Source: CAKOSP01 sp964369845 (lineage in GTDB: Bacteria; Bacillota_I; Bacilli_A; RF39; UBA660). From it: 13,959 nt of DNA. Where the stretch lies: the NCBI GenBank assembly GCA_964369845.1, contig CAYJFJ010000025.1, positions 1 to 13,959 on the forward strand, written 5' to 3'. Shown piece by piece: positions 1-6,402 of the stretch. The translations under genes and the position numbers were made by a program. The notes below the pieces were generated by a model, which saw only the letters and a list, made by a program, of their open reading frames with translations, made no database searches and had not been told where the DNA came from. The first letter of the stretch is position 1. Each line of letters begins with the position of its first letter.

Positions 1-1168
1 TCCAACAATGTGGATAGTTATGAACTACTTTTTGTTTATTAAATAATTTATCATTAGCTTTTAAATATTTTATAACTTCTAGATCAGCATCAAAAACAAG
101 CATATCTTTCCATGGTCCATCAGTATATTTACCATCTTCTCCTACTGGATTAACATATGGTAATTTATATTTTCTACCTACTTTAGCATCATCTTCACCA
201 AATGCAGGAGCAATATGCACTATACCAGTACCACTATCCATTGTAACATATTCATCACAAGTAACAATAAATGCATTACCTTTTACAACTAGTTCAGGAA
301 TTAATTGATCATATTTAATATTTTCTAAATCTATTCCTTTGTAAGATTCTAAAATAGTGTATTCTTCACCTAAAACAGCATTAACAAGTGCTTTTGCAAC
401 AATAAATTTATATCCTTTAGATTCAACTTTAACATACTCTTCATTAGGATTAACGCATATAGCTACATTAGAAATAAGTGTCCATGGAGTTGTTGTCCAA
501 ACTAAAAAGTAAACATCTTCATCACTTTTTTTCATAGGAACTACTACAGTATCAACAGATACTTCTTTATATCCTTGAGCAACTTCATGAGAAGCAAGAC
601 CAGTTCCACATCTAGGGCAATATGGTAAAATTTTATTTCCCTCATAAAATAATCCAGCATCAAAAAATTTCTTTAAAATCCACCACTCTGTTTCTATATA
701 ATTATTATCAAAAGTTACATAAGGATTTTCTGTATCAATAAATTGTCCCATTTTTGAAGTAAGTCTAGTAAATGTTTCTTCATTTTTCCAAACACTTTCC
801 TTACATTTTTCATTAAATTCCTTAATACCAAATTTTTCAATATCTTTTTTTCCATTAAAACCAAGTTCTTTTTCAACTTGAAGTTCTACTGGAAGACCAT
901 GAGTATCCCAACCTATTTTTCTTAAAACTCTATTTCCATTCATAGTTTGATATTTACAAAAAGTATCTTTTAAAAACTTTGCAAGCATATGATGAAGTCC
1001 AGGATGACCATTTGCAGTAGCAGGTCCATCATAAAAAACATAATTTGCACAGTCTTTTCTATTATCAATAGTTTTGTTCAAAATTTGATTCATACTTCCC
1101 CAAGAATCAATTATACTTTGTTCTACTTCACTAACTTTTCTTTTGTCTAATTCTTCGAATTTCTTCAT
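1..1168 (-). CDS. ileS: Isoleucyl-tRNA synthetase, IleRS2 type (3' end off the window)
   Basis: Class I synthetase that charges tRNA-Ile in the cytoplasm. I translated 389 codons from the ATG at 1168; the frame is open to the left edge, so only the N-terminal part is present and the KMSKS loop is off-window. The HIGH-type signature lies at residues 57-60 as GLHH, in the context ANGHPGLHHMLAKF, followed by GWDTHGLPVE near 87-95. A CPRCG pair sits near 184-188. The CP1 editing domain starts with WTTTPWT near 224 and contains GTGIVHIAPAFGEDD. The window ends at HNYPHCW. The PxxANGxPGxHH context and the GWDTHGLPVE block match the eukaryote-like IleRS2 branch rather than the usual Bacillus IleRS1. 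The start is set by AGGAG at 1175-1179, 6 bases upstream. Expression is controlled by the T-box leader just upstream, whose specifier is an Ile codon. Identity is very secure; subtype assignment is strong. Confidence 0.97.
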   Translation of the reverse strand, partial: MKKFEELDKRKVSEVEQSIIDSWGSMNQILNKTIDNRKDCANYVFYDGPATANGHPGLHHMLAKFLKDTFCKYQTMNGNRVLRKIGWDTHGLPVELQVEKELGFNGKKDIEKFGIKEFNEKCKESVWKNEETFTRLTSKMGQFIDTENPYVTFDNNYIETEWWILKKFFDAGLFYEGNKILPYCPRCGTGLASHEVAQGYKEVSVDTVVVPMKKSDEDVYFLVWTTTPWTLISNVAICVNPNEEYVKVESKGYKFIVAKALVNAVLGEEYTILESYKGIDLENIKYDQLIPELVVKGNAFIVTCDEYVTMDSGTGIVHIAPAFGEDDAKVGRKYKLPYVNPVGEDGKYTDGPWKDMLVFDADLEVIKYLKANDKLFNKQKVVHNYPHCW

Positions 1169-1185
1169 TTTTTTCTCCTTTTTTC

Positions 1186-1235
1186 AAAAATAAAAAGATG
1201 ATACCAAAGGACGAATTATATTTCGTGGTACCACC
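1186..1235 (-). terminator. T-box attenuator terminator
   Basis: On the minus strand GGTACCACGAA (1232-1222) can pair with the later TTCGT...GGTATC (1214-1198). A short CCTTT bulge interrupts the stem, and TTTTTATTTTT follows (1196-1186). The 5' arm is part of the T-box sequence, so terminator and antiterminator are mutually exclusive. This is the standard class I T-box design. Confidence 0.85.
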
Positions 1236-1405
1236 TTAATTTTTTCTTATTACTTTTAACGCAAGTTACACGTACTAATTTACTTAATTTCAATTAATCT
1301 CTCACAAGTGATATTTACTTAATTAATTTATTAGTTTTCACCAGCCACTAACTCTCTTAAAAATATCATTAAATAAACTTATCTTGTTCTTCGATTTACA
1401 AAGAT
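1186..1405 (-). promoter_or_regulatory. T-box riboswitch, isoleucine specifier (ileS leader)
   Basis: This leader reads uncharged tRNA-Ile and decides between termination and ileS expression. Reading the minus strand: the Stem I base pairs ACAAG (1387-1383) with CTTGT (1308-1304). AGAGAG lies at 1357-1352 and the distal loop GGCTGGTGAAAAC at 1346-1334. The specifier loop contains ATC (1312-1310), an Ile codon, followed by A. The T-box sequence AAGGTGGTACCACG is at 1237-1224; its TGGT would pair with an ACCA tRNA end, which fits the discriminator A of tRNA-Ile. The terminator arm TTCGTCCTTTGGTATC follows, then a T-rich run (TTTTTATTTTT) down to 1186. The transcript start at about 1405 is inferred from the promoter. 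Stems II and III were not resolved. Confidence 0.95.
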
Positions 1406-1411
1406 ACATTA

Positions 1412-1440
1412 ATTATATAAATAATATATGAATTTGTCAA
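1412..1440 (-). promoter_or_regulatory. ileS promoter, perfect sigma-A consensus
   Basis: On the minus strand TTGACA (1440-1435) is separated by exactly 17 bases from TATAAT (1417-1412). Both hexamers match the housekeeping sigma consensus fully, so the promoter is probably strong and regulation rests on the T-box. The -35 box begins 4 bases beyond the stop codon of the upstream 218-aa gene. Confidence 0.93.
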
Positions 1441-1444
1441 ACAT

Positions 1445-2101
1445 TTAAACCCGCTTTCGAAAATTTACATGACCTTTAGTTTTAAATTTATACCAAAATG
1501 CATAATTTTTAATTTGCTTTAATGTTAAGTTAGTTTGCGTAATATCTTCTTCATCTATTTTTGTATTAAAGAAGATATTTGCTTTACTAAGTGTCCCAAA
1601 ATAAGAATTCAATCTATCTTCTATATTTTTATTCTCTATTACATCAAGTGCACTAGCAATAATAAATAACCAGGAAAAAATTAAAAAGTCATGAAAACAG
1701 TTTAACTTATTCCAGTATCCTCCGCCTTTATACTTTCTAAAAGAATCTAAATCACTTAATCGCGGAGTAATATCAATCATTGATAAAATAAATTGCAATT
1801 CACAGTAGTATTTATCAAAAATAGATTTATTAAGTATTATTGGTTCATCATATAAAAAATTAAAGTTATACGAAATCAAGTTTTCAGAAGACAAGTTAAT
1901 ATCAACAATTTCTGAGGCAAAACCATATAAATATTTATAAAGTTCCTTAGATAATTTTTCTTCAATATTTCTTACTTCTTTAAAACATTTAATATTATTG
2001 ATATTTAAAATACCACATCTTAAGTTGTATAAATATTTAATATCACTAAATGTTTTATTCATATCTATAAATTTATCATATTCTATATAATCATATTTCA
2101 T
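1445..2101 (-). CDS. Hypothetical protein of 218 aa, coupled to polC
   Basis: I do not recognise this protein. It is rich in Lys, Asn, Ile, Tyr and Phe, with no signal peptide or nucleotide-binding motif. Visible points are a KGGGYW segment at about 125-130, a strongly hydrophobic stretch at about 138-153 (a buried or membrane-associated helix), four scattered cysteines (29, 39, 100, 135) and a basic end (RKRV). The ATG lies one base after the polC stop. No ribosome binding site is evident before it, so translation by termination-reinitiation from polC is likely. It ends 4 bases before the ileS promoter with no terminator between. Base composition resembles its neighbours. The 218-codon length without stops in an AT-rich sequence and the tight operon position support a real gene. 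The function is unknown; a replication-linked role is only guilt by association. Confidence 0.8.
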   Translation of the reverse strand: MKYDYIEYDKFIDMNKTFSDIKYLYNLRCGILNINNIKCFKEVRNIEEKLSKELYKYLYGFASEIVDINLSSENLISYNFNFLYDEPIILNKSIFDKYYCELQFILSMIDITPRLSDLDSFRKYKGGGYWNKLNCFHDFLIFSWLFIIASALDVIENKNIEDRLNSYFGTLSKANIFFNTKIDEEDITQTNLTLKQIKNYAFWYKFKTKGHVNFRKRV

Positions 2102-2102
2102 T

Positions 2103-5100
2103 TTAAAACAAACTCATTTGAGCAGATTCAGCCATTCCATCAAAAACACCTAATTCACGTAGTTTACCTATCGTAGTTTGATTAACTTTACCACGAGTTG
2201 CAAAATCTTCAATACAATAAAATGGTTTAATTTCTCTTTCTTCTTCTATTTTAAAAGCTACAGACTCACCTAATCCATCAACTGCCATAAACGGTAAAAT
2301 CAAAAGTTTATTAGCCTCATCTATAACAAAAGTTTTTGCTTTAGATTTATTTAAATCAATATTAGAAAACTTATATCCTCTTGCAAGCATTTCTAAAGCA
2401 ACATTTAAAGTATCTGCAACAGCAGTTTCTTTGGCAGTTGCCCCAAAGCCTTTTTCTCTAATTTCAGCAATTTTTCTTCTAATGCCTTCATGGCCTTTAA
2501 GCATTGCAGCTACATCAAAGTCACTTCTTCTTATAGAGAAAAAAGCAGAATAATAATATAAAGGATAATATACTTTAAACCACGCTACTCTATAAGCCAT
2601 CATAACGTATGCACATGCATGAGCTTTAGGGAACATATATTTAATTCTTCTACAAGACTCTATAAACCACTCAGGTGCGTCCACTGCTCTCATAGCATCT
2701 GCCATAGGTGCCCATCCACCAGGATCTTTAGATGGTTTACCTTTACGAACAAACTCACTTATTTTAAATGCATAAGCAGGCTCCATACCATAATTTATTA
2801 AACATACCATGATATCATCACGACATCCAACAACTTTATCAAATGTTGCAACATCATTTACAATTAAATCACGCACGTTTCCTTGCCAAACATCAGTACC
2901 ATGTGATAATCCAGATATTTTAACTAAATCAGAAAAGCGCGACGGTTTAATTTCTTGTAGCATTCTAATTACAAAATTTGTACCAAATTCAGGAATACCA
3001 AGTGTTCCAGTTGGACACATAATATCATCTTCTTTAACATTAAGAGCATCGGTAGATTGAAATAAAGATAAAACTTTAGGATCATCAAAAGTAATAGATG
3101 CAATATTTATTCCAGTAGTATCTCCTAAATATCTAAGCATAGTAGGATCATCGTGACCAAGTATATCAAGTTTTAGAACATTATCATGAATTGCATGGAA
3201 GTCAAAATGCGTAGTATACCAGCTTGAATCAGGTTCATCAGCAGGATACTGAAATGCAGTAAAATCATAAACATCCATATTTTGAGGAATTACAATTATA
3301 CCTCCTGGATGCTGACCAGTAGTTCTTTTTACTCCTGTACAACCTTTTGATAATCTTTCAATTTCAACGGGATTTAAAATAATCCCTTTATCTTCACAGT
3401 AACCTTTAACAAAACCAAAAGCGGTTTTATCTGCAACAGTCGAAATAGTTCCAGCGCGGTATGCATTAGCTTCACCAAAAAGAGTTTTAACATAGTTATG
3501 AGCGTCTGCTTGATTATCACCAGAAAAGTTAAGGTCGATATCCGGTACTTTTTCTGCTTTAAATCCAAGGAACGTTGCAAATGGCATATCTTGACCTTCT
3601 TTACTCATCATAGTTCCGCAATCACAAGTATAATCAGGCATATCATATCCAGATGAATAGCTTTCTGCTAAAACTTCATCACCTATTTTAAATAAAGATT
3701 TCTTACATTTTGGACAAACATAATGTGCAGGAAGACCATTAACTTCAGTAATTCCCATAAGCGTTGCAACTAAACTAGAACCAACTGACCCTCTTGAACC
3801 AACAAAATAGCCATCAGCATTACTTTTCTTAACTAACTTTTCTGCAATCAAATAAATAACATCAAAGCCACCACCAATAATCCCGTTAAGTTCGGCTTCT
3901 ATTCTCTCTTCAATATTACTTGGAAGTGGATTGCCATATAATTCAAATGCTTTTTCATAAACCATTTTTCTAGTTATATCAGCACTATCATCAAGTAGTG
4001 GCGTATATAAATCATTTTTGATAATTTGTAAATGTTCCACCAAATCAGCAATCTTACCTGGATTTTCAATTACTATTTCATCTCTAGTTTTTTCATCTAA
4101 AAACGAAAAAGCTTCAAGCATTTCTTCAGTCGTTAAGAAATATTGATCTGGAATTTCCATTCCTTTTCTATTTAAAGGATGAAGTTTTCCTCCAGTTTTT
4201 TGGTTAATTATGATTTTTCTAGATATCAAATCATCAGGTCTTAAATTATGAACATCCCCAGTAGCAACAACCATTTTATCAATAGACTTAGCAACTTTAA
4301 TTAATCTTTTAACATAGCCAAAGTACTCAGCTTCATTATGAAATTTACTTTCATTATTAATCAAATGAGTAACAACATTTTTAGGATAAACTTCAATAAA
4401 ATCATAAAAATTCATAAGTTCTCTAAGTTCATCATCATCTAAATTAAAACCTTTATCAAAAACTTCACCATTAACACATCCAGACCCGAATATAAGACCT
4501 TCTTTTAAAGCCATTATATCTTCTCTAGGTATTTTAGGTTCTTTTCCTTTAAAAAGATACTTAGTATTAGCTGTTGAAACTATTTTAAATAAATTTTTAA
4601 GACCTACTGCGTTTTTGGCAATTATATTCATATGAAAGGGTCTAGCAAACTTAACAATATTCTCATGGTCAATCAAAGAATTTAAATCTGATAATTTATG
4701 AATATCTTCAATTTCAAGTTTATCAATAAGTTTATAAAAACATGCACTTGTTCCTTCTGAGTCATAATCTGCTCTATGGTGTTTATCTTCATCCCACTCA
4801 ACACCTAAGTTTTTTACTAATGTAGAGAGTTTATGATTTCTCCAGTCAGGGTACATTGTTCTAGTAAGTGCCATTGTATCAATTACAGTGTTATTAAATT
4901 CACCAAAATTATATTTTGTACACGCAGATTCAATAAATCCAATATCGAATGCCGCATTATGTGCAACAAGGGGAGCATCTTTAATGAAATCTAAAAATCT
5001 TCTTGTAACATTTTCTTCAGTATCTTTACCCTTAAGCATATCATCAGTAATTTGAGTTATTTTAACAATTATTTCTGGAAGAGGATAATCACACGAAATA

Positions 5101-6401
5101 AGTTCATCGAATCTATCAATAATTTCGCCATTTTTTACTCTTACAGCCCCTATTTCAATCATTTGATCTTTACCAGCATTAAGACCAGTTGTTTCTGTAT
5201 CAAATACTACATATTCTTGATCTTTAAAGTTATACTCTTTTTCGTTATATACAATTTGAGCCTCAGTATCAACCACATTCATCTCAACACCAAATAAAAC
5301 TTTAAATTTATCAGCATCTTCTTTTCCATAATTAATATCATTTAACTTATTAAATATATCTGGATAAGCTTGCAGAACATTATGATCAGTTACTGCTACT
5401 GCTTTATGACCAAGACCAGAAGCAAATTTAACTAATTCACTAGCATCAACTACTCCGTCCATCATACTCATTTTAGTATGTGCATGAAGTTCAACACGTT
5501 TAATTGGTGCAGTATCTTTAACTTTAACATCTTTAGAATCTATTATTTCTATATTTCTAATAGTTAAAACTAATTGTTTCAAGTATTGATCAAGTTCAAT
5601 ATTTCCATGAAGTCTGTACCAAGAACCTTTTTTTAATTTTTTAACTATTTTGTAAAACTGTTCTTCTTCAAATCTTACCATTTTGGCTAGATAACTATCG
5701 GTTTTATCTGTAATTTTCAAATTAAGAATATATGCAGTAGCTTTTTGACCTTTTCTCTCAATTGCTTCCATATCAAAAATTTGAGTTTCTACTATTACTC
5801 CTTTAGTTTCACCAAAAATATTACTAAGAGCAGTTACATTACCATCTTTATGTTCACCAAAAATAACAGTTTCTTCTTTTACTTCAAATTCAGCAGTCTT
5901 ACTTTCCATTATTACTTCAGATAAACTTTTTTTATTATCATCATTAACCACAATTTCAATAACATAGTTATGAAGTCCATACACACTTAAATACTGCGCA
6001 ATATTTTCTTCTTCTAAAGATATTTCACTTATAGATAATCCACTAAGTGTTGTAATAACAATGTCTTTTCCTTTAACTGAAATCTCACTATCTTTTAAAA
6101 TACTAAATGATGGTCTTTTCATAATTAAAATATCTAAATAAATATTTATTAAATTAATTACATCATCTTCACTTGGATGATTTACATTTAAAATAATTTC
6201 ACAAGTTTTTCCTTTTAATCCTTTTTTACAAGCTATATTTAATTTATCAACTTCTTTTTTATCAATAACTAAAGAAGAATTTATATAAACAGTAAATCCA
6301 TCTGTTAATTTATTAATTACAACTTTATCAATTACTGCATTACCAAATGAATTAGAATTAAATTCTATTGAGCCAAAAAATCTAAGCAATTTATCATCCA
6401 T
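2103..6401 (-). CDS. polC: DNA polymerase III PolC-type catalytic subunit with proofreading exonuclease
   Basis: This is the main leading-strand replicase of low-GC Gram-positives. At 1432 aa it is essentially the length of Bacillus PolC (about 1437). Domains in order: N-terminal and OB region to about 295; PHP domain first half with HAHTK at 306-310 and TDH at 338-340; an inserted DEDD 3'-5' exonuclease with DTETTG (Asp401, Glu403), HNAAFD (Asp486) and HRADYD (542-547); PHP second half to about 725, including TGDVH; a four-Cys zinc site (Cys896, 899, 926, 928); and the palm with PDIDLNF (Asp954, Asp956) and KLDILG (Asp1079). QHPGG lies near 1030 and FPKAHA near 1257. The C-terminus QMSLF (1428-1432) is a canonical sliding-clamp binding motif. 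All catalytic residues appear intact. The start is one base after the dnaE stop, with AGGAAG (6411-6406) inside the end of dnaE. It is the middle gene of dnaE-polC-218 aa. Confidence 0.99.
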   Translation of the reverse strand: MDDKLLRFFGSIEFNSNSFGNAVIDKVVINKLTDGFTVYINSSLVIDKKEVDKLNIACKKGLKGKTCEIILNVNHPSEDDVINLINIYLDILIMKRPSFSILKDSEISVKGKDIVITTLSGLSISEISLEEENIAQYLSVYGLHNYVIEIVVNDDNKKSLSEVIMESKTAEFEVKEETVIFGEHKDGNVTALSNIFGETKGVIVETQIFDMEAIERKGQKATAYILNLKITDKTDSYLAKMVRFEEEQFYKIVKKLKKGSWYRLHGNIELDQYLKQLVLTIRNIEIIDSKDVKVKDTAPIKRVELHAHTKMSMMDGVVDASELVKFASGLGHKAVAVTDHNVLQAYPDIFNKLNDINYGKEDADKFKVLFGVEMNVVDTEAQIVYNEKEYNFKDQEYVVFDTETTGLNAGKDQMIEIGAVRVKNGEIIDRFDELISCDYPLPEIIVKITQITDDMLKGKDTEENVTRRFLDFIKDAPLVAHNAAFDIGFIESACTKYNFGEFNNTVIDTMALTRTMYPDWRNHKLSTLVKNLGVEWDEDKHHRADYDSEGTSACFYKLIDKLEIEDIHKLSDLNSLIDHENIVKFARPFHMNIIAKNAVGLKNLFKIVSTANTKYLFKGKEPKIPREDIMALKEGLIFGSGCVNGEVFDKGFNLDDDELRELMNFYDFIEVYPKNVVTHLINNESKFHNEAEYFGYVKRLIKVAKSIDKMVVATGDVHNLRPDDLISRKIIINQKTGGKLHPLNRKGMEIPDQYFLTTEEMLEAFSFLDEKTRDEIVIENPGKIADLVEHLQIIKNDLYTPLLDDSADITRKMVYEKAFELYGNPLPSNIEERIEAELNGIIGGGFDVIYLIAEKLVKKSNADGYFVGSRGSVGSSLVATLMGITEVNGLPAHYVCPKCKKSLFKIGDEVLAESYSSGYDMPDYTCDCGTMMSKEGQDMPFATFLGFKAEKVPDIDLNFSGDNQADAHNYVKTLFGEANAYRAGTISTVADKTAFGFVKGYCEDKGIILNPVEIERLSKGCTGVKRTTGQHPGGIIVIPQNMDVYDFTAFQYPADEPDSSWYTTHFDFHAIHDNVLKLDILGHDDPTMLRYLGDTTGINIASITFDDPKVLSLFQSTDALNVKEDDIMCPTGTLGIPEFGTNFVIRMLQEIKPSRFSDLVKISGLSHGTDVWQGNVRDLIVNDVATFDKVVGCRDDIMVCLINYGMEPAYAFKISEFVRKGKPSKDPGGWAPMADAMRAVDAPEWFIESCRRIKYMFPKAHACAYVMMAYRVAWFKVYYPLYYYSAFFSIRRSDFDVAAMLKGHEGIRRKIAEIREKGFGATAKETAVADTLNVALEMLARGYKFSNIDLNKSKAKTFVIDEANKLLILPFMAVDGLGESVAFKIEEEREIKPFYCIEDFATRGKVNQTTIGKLRELGVFDGMAESAQMSLF

Positions 6402-6402
6402 T

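Noticed and set aside
2619..3060. Plus-strand reading frames opposite polC (2619-2801 and 2809-3060)
   Set aside because: They lie wholly antisense to well-conserved polC palm sequence, lack ribosome binding sites and have no recognisable protein features.
5052..5297. Plus-strand reading frame opposite the PolC exonuclease region
   Set aside because: It is an AT-rich, Phe/Ile/Tyr-rich antisense shadow without a ribosome binding site.
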